Positions 46,800 to 58,163 of a DNA stretch of 64,000 nucleotides are shown piece by piece; the stretch's first letter is position 1, and each line of letters opens with the position of its first letter. The stretch covers positions 12,617,682 to 12,681,681 of the forward strand of contig NC_089275.1 in the NCBI RefSeq assembly GCF_963678975.1, in the 5' to 3' direction. Below the pieces are notes generated by a model. It was given only the letters and a program-made list of their open reading frames with translations, made no database searches and was not told the DNA's origin. The DNA is from Dysidea avara (Eukaryota > Porifera > Demospongiae > Dictyoceratida > Dysideidae). A program made the position numbers and the translations under genes.

Positions 46800-49303
46800 T
46801 TAAGTATTAAAGGAAGACATACAAAAGCATGATAATTATGTGTTTGTTATTTTATTGTTGTAATATCAAGTGACTACAAGTTTAAGCACACAATTCACAA
46901 TATAAAGTAATATTTTTCCCTAATTTGCCACTCAGATGTTCCTTGTACCACAGAAATGTTGCTGTTTTTATGTACATTATAGGTATATTATATTAGGTAA
47001 TGATTCACTACTTTATTATGTGGTGATGATTTTGTGTGCTGATCTATGATTGAGTGTAATGTTCTTAATTTGTAGGTGGATTCACATTGTTATTGTGAAT
47101 GATTTACTTCTCGTCTAAATGAGGTGTGGAACAATGAGTCCGTACTATGGTGATCTTGTGAGATGACTGATCTATGTTTAATGATGAACAATTTGACTGT
47201 GAGCATTCAAGGGTAACAGCAACAACAAAAGACATGATTGAAGTTTTGCATTTAGGTGTATATTACAATAGCACCAGTGTGTGTATTGTAAAGCACCTTT
47301 ACACAACTAATTTTTGTTGATGGCTACATGTTATTGATATCACCCTCTTTAAGAAAATGTTATATTCTTTTTGCTGGAGTGTAGCCAATCGTATTTTGCT
47401 GTACATAGAGTGTATGCTCACCTCAATATGCTAGCTGTATCCTCACACCTGAAGGCTGCATTAGTGTTAGTGTAGTAGATTTAGTGCAAGTTATTTGCTA
47501 TTTTATCCAATGGTAAATTTGCAGAAGTACTTTTATTACTCCATGATTTATAAGGTAGTTGTGCTTGAAAACTTATTGTCCTTTACTGTCTAAATAATGC
47601 CTGCATGGCTGACAGCTGTAAAGAAATTACTCGTACAGTGCTTCCTGACCCCTAGGTACCAAGACATGTTCAGATAATCAAAGCCTATTTTTATACAGAG
47701 TTATTCTAATGGAATGAACGCCTTAGACGAAATACTCTAATAGAACAGACACATCTACTGTAAGTGTGTTGATAGTCGAAGGTCAGATAATCAAGTATTC
47801 ACTTCTATTAGGTGTGATATATTCATTGTTGTGACAGCTATAGTGGATACTTTATGAGTGTACTAATTGTGTCACCATATCATCTCTTGTACAACTAATG
47901 ATAGCCTAATGAATTAAGGGGATAAAAAATGAAGTTGTGAAGTTTACTCTCCCATATACTACTGGTATCAGTTCTCAGGTGCTATAATATAAGAGCACAT
48001 GTCATTCAAAATTTCCGCAATAAAAATCAATGCATCCTCGTCAATTTTATAGAGTACATCTACTGTCCTTCTTTATGCATGTATGAACTTGAAGTGCTAT
48101 TGTTATTAACACTTTACAGTGACCAGCACTGAAGGTCTATTAGTGTGTTAGTGTCAGGTCATTTGGGTTGCATTTCAAGGGACTTAATGTGGAGCTATAC
48201 TCATGCACCATTTGAGAATGTTTTGGTGTCTTAAGTGATATATGGAGCCACACCCACATCCTCTATGGTATTATGCCCACTTATTGGGTTTGTGTTGTTG
48301 TACGCAACAAGTCTGCATGGCATCAAGAAAAGTGCTATGCCTGCTTATGGGAGCCTGTAGACTACCATGAAACCACACCCACTTATTGATCATTGGATAT
48401 GTGTTTTGATACCTGTAGCTACTTGTTCGTTTTCTTTTGCATACAATTCTTCCTGTTGGTCGACAACCTTGACTTGCACCATGTAACTCTTACTCCTGAA
48501 TTTAAAAAGCATTGATGGATTATTTAACTGTAGAATCTCTCTTAAAGTACCCTCCACTATAAAGAAAAATTTCTGTGGTTCCTATAGAATACAATTTAAA
48601 GGACAAACTCTCAGTAAGATTTCATCAGTTGGTCTCAAACTGTTCGTTACATACGTACGTAGTGGTTCGTTACATAGTGGTTCCAATAGATAAGTTTATA
48701 TATATATGTACATAATTATACCATACATACACTAGGTCATTCAACATATGCTTGACTCATACTGTACGGGAGCAGTTCTAATTACCAATAATATTAGAAA
48801 TGTTCCTGTACAATAACCTGTATAAGAGATAGCACTGAGAATTTACAAATTTGTCTACAATGAAACCTCTTAAAGATTGGTAATTTTTGTCCTTTATAAA
48901 AAAGATGTACCTTAACTGTATGGTTGAGTCATATACGTAGAACTATGTACTACATTTGCCAGCAAGTAGACTGTCAGTCACTCAATTAAATGGTTAACAG
49001 TAATCACATCTGTGGATCACAATTCCTGCACAGTATGTAACATAGTTATTAGAAACTACAGTGAGTTTCTTTTCTGTTTTCATCAGCTCCCACATATTTA
49101 CCCATTATTGCAGATTTAACAATTATTTTGTCTGAATAACAAAAAACTTGAATATGCAGCAAAAGTACAACATTTGTATATAGGTACCTAACTAGTCTCA
49201 CATGCCAGACAGTTTGTGTGGGGGCGAGAAATAAACAGTCTGATCACTGTTGTACACTTTCTATGAATAAACTGACATGCAATTAGATTACATCACGCTA
49301 CTG
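46800..49303. other. Interior of the giant element; no gene seen
   Basis: AT-rich sequence with a CTCTAATAGAACAGACA motif at about 47733 and a mariner-like left end (ATGAAACCTCTTAAAG) near 48861. No supported coding sequence. Confidence 0.5.
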
Positions 49304-49407
49304 TTTTGTGGCAAGGATGAATCGTGCAAGTCACGTCTGAGCAAGCTGAGGTAAATTTTGTGGCAAGGATGAATCGTGCCAGTCACGTCTGAGCAAGCTG
49401 AGGCGAA
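49304..49407. repeat. 52-bp tandem duplication
   Basis: TTTTGTGGCAAGGATGAATC and the next 32 bases occur twice in a row, with differences at one internal base and at the end. Confidence 0.93.
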
Positions 49408-49470
49408 AATTGTACTGGTAATGTCATGATGTATTTGAAACATTGCTGAAGGTCTTCCTCGACAATTCCA

Positions 49471-50549
49471 CTACTTCACAAATCCAATGATTATAAGAGC
49501 TCTGTATAAGGGGAACAAATATCCTAAGCCTATGGCATTGTTAAACTTCAGTCCTTTATTACAGTAAGAATTTGAATAATTGGTGTTTGTTTTATAGAGC
49601 CCGCAAGGCAATCTGATTGGCTCTGCCAACATTCCACAGTGGTCACAGAATGTGTGCAACAGTGACTAGAAGCTTATTTGCCACCCCCACACACACCGTC
49701 TGGCATGGAGACTAGTTGGAACAATGAGTCCTTATTCTCACAGTGATTGCATAAAGATGAGATGACTTCGATCCAATAAGCATTTCTTGGCATTCTGTAG
49801 TGTGATAGGTTACCTCATTAGACGTTGAATTCCCTAGCCAGTTGCTTGCAATATCTGAGTTTCCACCTACAAATAAGAACATCATACCCAATACACACAA
49901 CATCACACAAAATCATGACCACGTTACCACATAATAAAGTGGTGATGAAAATTAAAATATCTATAATACACCTATCAATGTATTTACAGGGAGAATTGAC
50001 ACAAAACTGTTGCTGCACTATAGGACATTAATTTTGATAATCATTCATTAAGCACACAAGTACACTTTTTCTTGTAACTTGTCATATCTCTGTGTGGATA
50101 AGTGAGGATTTGACACAATAGGTTTGCCCTTCTATGGGTCATTTGACATTCAGCTGTTTGAAATCCCCATATATGCCCAAGGGCAGGATAGTAGGGTAAT
50201 ACATTGATAGGTGAATTAACGTATATAACAGTAGCATCTCTATAGGGCAAGGAACATCTCTAAGTAGCGAAATGTTATTTTCTATTGGGACTTAATGTCA
50301 CTACAAATATCAGTCACTTAATTGTTACTACAATAGAATAGTAAATAATTTTTCATATTTCTTTCTGAGAAAGTAGAATTTGGTAATACTAATAAGATGA
50401 CAAAAACCACAACTGACGTTCAGCAACATAATATTATAGTTCCAATACTCAGTAGGACCATCTGCACAGTCGTAGATGGTTTTACAGAACCACACATAGG
50501 TAGTGACCATCCCTTGTTCAGTTATAACTGGTACAACAGATAAAAACAA
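49471..50549 (-). CDS. Candidate exons of an unknown minus-strand gene inside the giant element
   Basis: Three pieces look coding on the minus strand. 50328-50549 has VITEQGMVTTYVWFCKTIYD then CADGPTEYWNYNIMLL. About 49821-49872, after TTATTTGTAG, reads GNSDIASNWLGNSTSNE with donor GAG|GTAACC. 49471-49659 reads HTFCDHCGMLAEPIRLPCGL through a hydrophobic end, LFPLYRALIIIGFVK, stop. The first piece also extends into the TIR and is partly present in the left arm. MULEs often carry captured host exons, and that is my best guess. I do not recognise the protein, and the pieces are not proven to be joined. Confidence 0.3.
49969..50213. mobile_element. MITE with CACCTATCAATGTATT ends
   Basis: CACCTATCAATGTATT at the left is exactly inverted at the right. 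245 bp. Shares the CCTATCAATGT terminus with 45572-45844 but not the interior, so a related family. Confidence 0.8.
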
Positions 50550-50666
50550 ACAAGTTATCTAATGTCAGATTTTAAAAAAAAATTAAAACTCAACACATTC
50601 GACAGAGCCGTTCTTCCATGAGAGAATTCATAACACCTATAGTGACACACACACACAATTTGATTT

Positions 50667-50916
50667 GTGACCGGGCCTGCGAAAACAGGGCATGTGGGCA
50701 CATGATTTTTGCCTACTTTTTCAAACTTTCATCACTCATAACGTTTTGTACCATTATGCTATGGCATTGCAATTTTCAGCGCTTAGTAAGCAATTAATTG
50801 GAATCATGATGCAAGTTACAGAATGGTAATATACTTTTCCAGTACTGAGATATGACCTGTAGAATGATGGTGTGTAGTTTGTGCCCACATGCCCTGTTTT
50901 CGCAGGCCCGGTCACA
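50667..50916. mobile_element. MITE, GTGACCGGGCC family (best copy), TTT duplication
   Basis: GTGACCGGGCCTGCGAAAAC at the left and its complement at the right; arms extend through GGGCATGTGGGCAC. TTT flanks both sides. The corresponding place in the left arm of the giant element (45905) is uninterrupted, so it inserted after the giant element formed. Confidence 0.92.
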
Positions 50917-50989
50917 TTTATTGTTTAACCTCAATGCAATCGGCTTAAGTTGTTCTTCCTTGCAGGAGGTACAAAGAGAGAAGAACCAT

Positions 50990-52745
50990 CAGTATTATTG
51001 ATGACACAAACAATTACAATCAAATGTCCTCGGACACATGCTACCACAAAAATAGGGCATAAAAAGCCCCACAGGTGGGCATGGCAAGGAGTACAATTAA
51101 CAAAAAACAAAACACACACACACAATTAATAATGAAAAATGTCTTGCCAACATAATGTTCAAAAGTCCACACACCATTCTTGGCAGCTCTTCGCCATAAA
51201 TATTCTCCTAGAAGAGGATATTGAAATTGCCGCTGCTAAATCAAAGATTCTCTTACATTGAGATTTTAACATAGTGAAATTATTTTGAATGAAGTTCACA
51301 CAGTTCCGAAAAGAAGATAATGAACTTGGCAGATAGTGACCCAATACACTCATCTCAATTGTGTCATAAAAGTTAACAATGCCAAGGCGATCTAGCTCAG
51401 ACAAAAGTAGTTGATATTCTTCCTTTTTTAAAGTTTATGGTCTCTTGCAAGTTCAAGGTGACGGACAGAGTCCAGGGGACAAGTAAGCTCCAATAAGGCT
51501 ACTGAATTACTTTCTTTATTGTGAATCACAATATCAGGGCGATACGGCGTAATGAGAAGAGCGGGAGGTATAGAGCAGTTTCAAAACCATGGTAACCAAA
51601 AATTACGCAATGGACACACCCAAATTGCCATGTTTTTGTACCAGACTGTTTCATGTTGCAAGTTGAAATCCTCGCTAAATTCATGTCAAGACTTATTAAT
51701 ATGTAAGTAAAAGAGATGCCAGAGATAGAATAAAGCATGTAGGTGAGTTATTACGCATTAAAAGATCCGTACTGCCTCCCAACAGGGTAGTTTCGTAGGA
51801 AGGAGAAATGCGTAAAGATGGATTTGGCCAAATTTCGACCTATTCACCGCCCAAAGGTGGTTAAAACTAGGGGAAACCTGCAGTATAGGTCTTTATCCAG
51901 CACCACAGCATCGTACAGCCACATCGAGCTATCCCCGAGTTAGCCAGAATCGCTCATGTGCTGGGATTCCCACTTCGTGTGAAAAATCAGACAGCAAAAT
52001 AAGACCGCTAAAGTTTAACTGATGGTTGATTTCGACAATAAAACTTAACTCTAGCAAAATTCACCACTAAGAGTATTCTTTTGCTGGCGTTTTATCACAG
52101 TTTGGTAGTACGCCATTGCCGGTCTCGTGCCTTTCAGGAGCTCTGGGTAACCCTGGGATAGCTGGATGTGGCTGTACGCTGCTGTGGTGCTGGGTAAAGA
52201 CCTATACTGTAAGTTTCCCCTAGTTTTAACCACCTTTGGACGGTGAATAGGTCGTAATTTGGCCAAATCCATTTTTACGCATTTCTCTTTCCTTCGAAAC
52301 TGCCCTGTTGGGAGGCAGTACGTATCTTTTAATGCCTAATAACTCACCTGCACATTTTATTCTATCACTGGCATCTATTTACTCACGAATTAATAAGTCT
52401 TGGCATGGATTTAGCGAGGAATTCAACTTGCAACATCAAGCAATCTGGTACAAAAACATGGCGATTTGGGTGTGGTCCATTGCATAATTTTTGGTTACCA
52501 TGGTTTTGAAACTGCTCTATTGTCGCCTGAGGGGAATCACTTGCTCGCCTTCCAGGTAGGTCAGCATAAACGATGCACTGATCAGTCAAAACTTTAGAAA
52601 GCTCAGTGAACAAACAGTCCAGAACTTGGTTATGCCTATATGTATAGCGACCCTGTGTCAATGCACTGGGGCAGCCGCCCAAAATATGCGCAGTGGTTGG
52701 TTGAGTACCGCCACACAGTATGCACTTTGCGCTCAGTTTAATACA
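50990..52745 (-). pseudogene. 5'-truncated LINE with restriction-like endonuclease domain
   Basis: Minus strand from 52745: CILCGGTQPTTAHILGGC, a CCHC-like zinc knuckle, then GRYTYRHNQVL and a linker ending SPQAT. After a hairpin insertion it resumes PPALLITPYRPDIVI then VALLELTCPLDSVRHLELAR, then KKEEYQLLLSELDRLGI and a C-terminal tail to 51160. CCHC plus RPDIVI...ELTCP is the layout of the C-terminal restriction-like endonuclease of R2/R4/NeSL-type non-LTR retrotransposons. A one-base frame change precedes KKEEYQ. The reverse transcriptase itself is missing. The 3' region 50990-51158 is an untranslated tail with a GT-rich run. It is inserted in the right TIR arm of the giant element; the left arm shows the uninterrupted sequence. 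Confidence 0.72.
51572..52517. mobile_element. 946-bp hairpin element in the LINE, TAT duplication
   Basis: Arms of about 400 bp (51572-51965 and 52125-52517) are inverted copies, starting AGAGCAGTTTCAAAACCATG and containing CATTAAAAGATCCGTACTGC or close variants. TAT at 51569-51571 and 52518-52520. Removing it with one TAT rejoins the endonuclease frame (SPQATI then PPALLI). Non-coding. Confidence 0.88.
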
Positions 52746-53092
52746 TAGCACAAAAACGAGACACACACACACAGTGGTGTCAAGAATAAAACACAAGCTG
52801 CTTCACACTCAAATAATCAGTTTCACCAACCTGTGAATAGCTCTGTGCTGCCAGGTAATGCGAGACGCCACTGACAAATCAGTTCATAGTGATGAGGCAG
52901 CCAGTGAGAGAAACAAGGTAAGAACAGTCCTTCTGAAAAAACGGCAGGAGGAAAGAGTTCTTCTAAACTGGCTCAATTTTTTCGCCCTTCTTTTCTAGCG
53001 GCTGCCAGTCTGGCGGAGAACACGACGTTGTTGGCCCTGCTAACTAGTCGGCTTCAACATGTCAGTATCCAGGATACGTACACAACATTATC

Positions 53093-55579
53093 GGTGGGGA
53101 CTATTCTACGGAACGGAACGGAACGGAACGGAACGGAATGATGGACTAAACTGCGGAACGGAATGCTTTCTCAGATTGAAGCTTGCAGCTTACCATTGCT
53201 GTACAAGTTATCAGTGGCACTTCCAGCAGGTAATCAAACGTTACCCCAAGAAAGATAAAACGAATTTAAGGATCGATTGTGGGTTCTTGTTGGTTGTCAT
53301 TAGTAACGAAGTACTAATTGTGGGAATAGCTGACTCAGTGTGTTCATCTTCGGATATATCAAGTAGGGAACTAATGAATGACTTGTTTTTACTAGTATGT
53401 GAGTTATTTTTACTTACTTGACTTTAGAATGTACAGTCTGAGGCCCAGCCTTTCTAATCGGCATAAATCAGTATGTGTATAGCTACACTACAAAGGAAAC
53501 AAGTATGGTGACAAGCTGAATCAACTCAGTCTAAGCAGAATCTAAAGGAATTTTGTGCAGTGTGTGAGGAGCAAACATTCAGATACCTCAAGGAGGCTAT
53601 ATTGTCAATGATTCATTAACAGAGTAGTGGACTATTGTCAGATATCTCAGCCTGAGTACTGAGTTGAATTCTGGATGGGGTCTATTTTACAGAATGGAAT
53701 GTTTTCTGAATCAACTTGCAGCTTGGCTAGCTGCTATCATTGCTGAAATTGCATTTTATCAGTGGAACCTCCAGGAAAATGGAATAGGATAATTATAAAA
53801 CATTAATTGATTGTTTAGGTAATCATGACTTTATTCAGTCTAATAAACAGAATATATGGTTGATTGAGTGAGGTATCACTTTCAGAATGTTCAGATGACC
53901 AGTGATGAGATGCATGGATTCATCGAATTTTTGTTGTGGTTGGAGACATTAAATATCCAAAAGCAAACTTACTGTATAATATTAATTCACTTTCTTTATA
54001 TTTTCTCAATTTTGAGCCTGTATACAAATAATTGAATTTTCGTTGTCAATAGAAATCCTAGAATAAGATGGGAGAGAAACTTATCTTTGTTTACCTATAC
54101 TGTACAACCAAGAGTTTGTAATACTGATTTGTATGGGAGAGAGTGTCTAACTCTCAGTATGGCCTGTACAAACACCCTGCGTAAAGTTCACCTTTCATCA
54201 AATCAACACCTTTACTGGGGGATAGAAAACTGTTGATTAGTGTTGCTGAAGAAGGTAAAGCCTTTGTTCTGAAATAAGGCCTAGGTGTTACTTTAAGCAG
54301 GGTGTTTGGTGAATGCGTTCAAGTTAGACACTCCACCTTATTATGAACTCTTGGTACAACTTCAAAGGAAAATGAAGAAAACATACAGATGAATCAATAA
54401 AATCACTACAGTAAGGTGAATTACAGACTAGTGAGATCTTGGTTAATTAATGACAGTGGTTGGAGATTAAGTGTGGTAGCTTCTTTTTCTTGAATAAGTT
54501 GCAAAGTGGAAGTACAAATCAAAATGGGATATCAATTTCATTATGAAAAATACATAAGTAATCTAGCATTACTATTTCATTTGTCCTCCACTTAAACATG
54601 CTACAACAGTACTAGTGTCAGTACATTGGCAGTGAGTCTACCTTGAAATCTCAACTCTAGAGTAGATCCAACACAGGACAGCCCGCACTGTAACAAATAC
54701 ATGTAATTTCATGGACCAGCTGGACTGGGAATCACTTGAAAATAGACGAACAAATTTAACCTGTTTTGTTTGAAGTGAAGCATGTGAAATGTTACACTTA
54801 AGAAATCCTAGGATCCTTAGGTGGTATGTAATTAATGTGAGTGTTCCATTTCAGGTCTGACTAGATACATTGAAATTACACACACATCCTGGTCCAAATC
54901 ACGTTTGCCTGGTGGCTACAGGCATGGTTTCACATGTGGCTTATAATAGAGATTTGGCTGATCTTGGAGTTTTGGCATTTAGCCTGATTCAAGGCTAGCA
55001 GTCAGACACATCCTTGAATTGTGCAACAGATAAAATCAGCTCACTATTGAATACGGCATTAGTCCACTGCACCAGCTGTTAATATATAAATAACTCCATG
55101 CATACACTTCAGTGATGTTTGCAGAATATACCCTCCTTGCGGTCTGCCAAAATATTTGCTCCTCACACACTGCACAAAATTCTTCAAGTTTTAATTCAGC
55201 TGGCTCTTTCCTGTTACCAGTATCTTCCTGTTTGCTTTATTTATACACTGACTTATGACTTGAAAGACCGGCCCAGACTGTTTTCTAAAGTCTAAATAAG
55301 AAAAACAGCTCACATAAAGTTCCCTTCCGTATGGACGAACATCACTGATACAGCTCATCCCACAATAATACTTCGTTACTGATGACAACCAACAAAAACC
55401 CACAATCGATCCGTTAATTCTTTTTATCTTATGTTTAATCACCCACTGGAGATGCCACTGCTAACTTATAAGGGAAGTTTCAGCAATGGTAAGTTGCAAG
55501 CTTCAATTTTAGAAAGCGTTCCGTTCCGTGGTTTGGTCCATCATTCCGTTCCGTTCCGTTCCGTAGAATAGTCCCCACC
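53093..55579. mobile_element. Second Mutator-like TIR element, nested, 9-bp duplication
   Basis: Ends GGTGGGGACTATTCTACGGA and its inverse; AACATTATC on both sides (53084-53092 and 55580-55588). TIRs of roughly 500 bp (to about 53600 and from about 55130) share the ACGGA pentamer run, GATTGAAGCTTGCAGCTTAC, ATCGATTGTGGGTT and GTGCAGTGTGTGAGGAGCAA. A further diverged copy of the outer TIR (GGGGTCTATTTTACAGAATG) lies just inside the left TIR at about 53677. Frames in the TIRs are open but I find no family resemblance. Inserted in the right arm of the larger element. Confidence 0.88.
54102..54358. mobile_element. MITE with ACCAAGAGTT ends
   Basis: The left arm (GTACAACCAAGAGTTTGTAA ... AACACCCTGCGTAAAGT) is inverted at the right (AACACCCTGCTTAAAG ... 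ACCAAGAGTTCATAATA). About 255 bp inside the nested Mutator-like element. Confidence 0.78.
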
Positions 55580-55658
55580 AACATTATCCGGAAAAAAATA
55601 TTTCGTGAAAATTTTCTAAGTCCAAAGTGTGCCCAAAAAAAAATTTCGCCCGGAGCGA

Positions 55659-56049
55659 TGTCATTTTTATAGATTAATTGCTTGGACCTACGGTCCAATA
55701 AACGTTGGTTTGCGATTTATATATATAACGTAACCACTGCAGGCTAGGTTCGATTGTGGTATAAATAATAATGTATTATGTGACGGCCGAAGTTCTGGCA
55801 CACTTAATCTTACGTGTGCACTGCAAGCAATGCTGTCACTCCTCCCAAAAGATCTTTGAGATACTTCACGGAAAGCCGGACGTACGTATGCTATACGTTG
55901 TCCGGATGCTGAGGCAGCGAGACGAAGCAAAAACATGGCACCTCAACGCGAACATCGAGGCTGGGATACTACAGCGTGTTCTTGTTGAACTACAAAGGCT
56001 ACATTGAACTCTTGTTGAGAACAATGAAATTCAGTGTCGCTCTAGCTTA
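55659..56049. other. No gene seen
   Basis: Open frames on both strands at 55688-56007 (for example MYYVTAEVLAHLILRVHCKQ) have moderate GC but no splice signals or family resemblance that I recognise. Possibly an old gene fragment. Confidence 0.35.
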
Positions 56050-56104
56050 GTCTGGCGCCGCCCGCCCCTTCGCATAAAATAAGAAGGGGCGAGCGGCACC
56101 AGAC
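56050..56104. repeat. GC-rich hairpin, 22-bp arms
   Basis: GTCTGGCGCCGCCCGCCCCT plus TC pairs with 56083-56104 with two mismatches, over an 11-base AT-rich loop. This is among the GC-richest spots in the window. Confidence 0.9.
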
Positions 56105-56321
56105 TTGTTCTCGCTATGTTGGACAAACACGTGCACATGCTGCAGTGCGGGCACCCATGCCAGTCAGTGTATTTACTGGCCTGAAGAACTGACAATACTG
56201 GAACTTTAGATGTAAGTCGAAACATAAATCAGGAATACCGCCAAATCAGGTAAGAGACACAGCATTGCATTGGTAACTACATTATGGCACACAATTTTAC
56301 TTCTAAGAGGTGACTTCCATT

Positions 56322-56630
56322 CAAGGGGGTGCATGGTACTCCGATATATTCTGTACTCCGATCTTCGTCCTCGGTCAAAACGAAAGTCAAGGAAGAAATT
56401 TGCAGTAGGTCAAAAGACAAGCTTCGTTTGGAAAGTGTATACTACAACTGATACTTTTAAAGTGACAACATAACTAATTTTACGAAAATAAGCAAAAATG
56501 TGGTCAAAAGTCGTGCAAGGATTTTCGTGTAAGTCAACTAGTCAAGGGTCAAGGCTTATTTTTCGACTTTGACTGCTTTGACCGAGGAAGAAGATCGGAG
56601 TACAGGGTATATTGGAGTGCCACCCCCTTG
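56322..56630. mobile_element. MITE with CAAGGGGGTG ends, 6-bp duplication
   Basis: CAAGGGGGTGCATGGTACTC at the left and GGAGTGCCACCCCCTTG at the right are inverted, with arms reaching through GATCTTCGTCCTCGGTCAAA. TCCATT on both sides. 309 bp. Six-base duplications are known for IS3EU-type elements, but I make no firm assignment. Confidence 0.85.
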
Positions 56631-57044
56631 TCCATTGCTTGTAATAAATTATTTTCACCAGGAAGGATTGATCACACATCAGTGGCGTAGCTACCATTGA
56701 GGCAGCTGCCTCGGTAAAAAATGTTCAGCAATTCAGGCTGAGCAGGCCTGAGTTTTGGCTCCAGATTTTTCTACTGAAACGTTATAATATATATATATAT
56801 ATATAGACAGTATTTAATACTGTACCACACAGATAGAATCTATGGCTGTAGTACTAAGCAGGGCTGGAGCCCACAGTGACACGGTCTCGGATTGGCTGAA
56901 CCACTTTTCAGCTACTTGAATTTGTATGAAAAAGATCGAGATACTCTAATAGAGCAGTCATCGTAATATACTCTAATAGAGCATTCAGTATAGACTTTAG
57001 CCACTGTTCTCATTACACTGCATGACATTGCATTGAGCTAATTG

Positions 57045-57825
57045 ATTATTATTATTATTTATCTAATTTGTCAAAATGACAGGGTGGCACCAAAAGGCAC
57101 AGCCTGTACAAGGGTGCTTCCCTAAACACATACATTACAAAAATAACACTACAAGGACAAAGAATAACAACACAAAAGTACACTACAAAGAAAAGAAACA
57201 ATAAATACAGTAAGCAAAACACACACAGAGACTTAAAAAGCTACATACAAAAAAGATGATAAATGGAGCGACGAAAATGATTTACAGATTTAATAGTGAG
57301 TGTATCAAATGATACAGTGTTCCACAAAAATACAGTATTCACAAAAAAAGAATAACGGTGACTGTTGATAGAAGATAGTAAAGGTACAATAGACAGTTCA
57401 TGGGCTCTGGTGCAGGAAGTATTATAGCGATAGTAATCATAAAAGTTAAGAGATGTTCTGTTGTTGAGGATATCATACAGTGTTGACACAGACAGATAGT
57501 TACGATGATCAGTGAGACTAGGCCAGCGCAGTGAATTAAGACAATCATCAGATGACTTACTCTATTTCCTGGAAATAGGATCCGACTGGCTCCCACATGC
57601 CCACCTAGCAGCACGACGTTGCACAGACTCTAGGCCAGATATATCACGAGCAGTATGTGGACTCCACACTTGACAAGCGTACTCAAGCAGTGGTCTAACT
57701 AAACACTTGTAAGCTACAGATTTTGCAGCTGTGGTAGCTCCCCATAAACTGACGCAGATGGTTTAGTGATCTCCTGGCCTTGGCAGAAACAACTTTACAA
57801 TGATGAGACCAAGATAAGGTAGATC
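57045..57825 (-). pseudogene. 5'-truncated LINE, reverse-transcriptase C-terminus
   Basis: Minus strand: SWSHHCKVVSAKARRSLNHL, AAKSVAYKCLVRPLLEYACQ, VWSPHTARDISGLESVQRRA, then STLYDILNNRTSLNFYDYYR ... HRYSFFVNTVFLWNTVSF and SVNHFRRSIYHLFCM, stop. This is the RT thumb region and tail of CR1/Jockey-like LINEs (KTLVRPxLEYAxxVWxP...IExVQRRAAR). At least two frame changes. The 3' end is an AAT-repeat tail at about 57045-57060. Only the last 780 bp is present, as usual for 5' truncation. Confidence 0.85.
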
Positions 57826-58163
57826 ATGCATATCATGCATTAGCAGCCATTTCAAACCTATATTTTCAAAAATTTCCTTGAAAGAGCATGCTCCCAGACT
57901 CCCTAGTTTGACATGCTTAGCACATGCAGTTGAGCATCATATGAAAGAGGTAATCTCTGACTTAAATATCACACCAGATCAATAAAAGTTAGTGTGCATG
58001 ACTATGGCCTCTGTTGCAGTCCATGGATTGACTTGACTACTCAAAATATCTCCGGAGTCAGTAATTTCTTTTGTGTTGAGTATACAATTGAACTAGCATG
58101 GTATACATATATACCATTAACTAAGCTGGAGTATTGCTTATGACATGTAGAAAACGTTCAGAG

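Larger units (their letters stand above)
45114..55649. mobile_element. Mutator-like giant TIR element, 9-bp target duplication
   Basis: Ends GCGAATTTTTTTTTTGGGCA and its inverted counterpart ...CAAAAAAAAATTTCGC. CCGGAGCGA flanks both sides (45105-45113 and 55650-55658). Left arm 45114-46107; right arm runs from 55649 down to about 50465, interrupted by the insertions listed separately. Matching blocks include GGATAATGTTG, CTGGATACTGACATGTT, AAAAGAAGGGCGAAAAAATT, CAGAGCTATTCACAGG, CGATTGCATTGAG and CTGAACAAGGGATGGTCACT. Without insertions the TIR is roughly 700 bp. Long TIRs plus 9-bp duplication are the Mutator (MULE) pattern. No transposase recognised, so it is non-autonomous or has lost it. 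Confidence 0.85.

Noticed and set aside
53059-53421. 120-residue frame with a TERNGTERN start
   Set aside because: It is the TIR of the nested Mutator-like element with its ACGGA repeats; no family resemblance.
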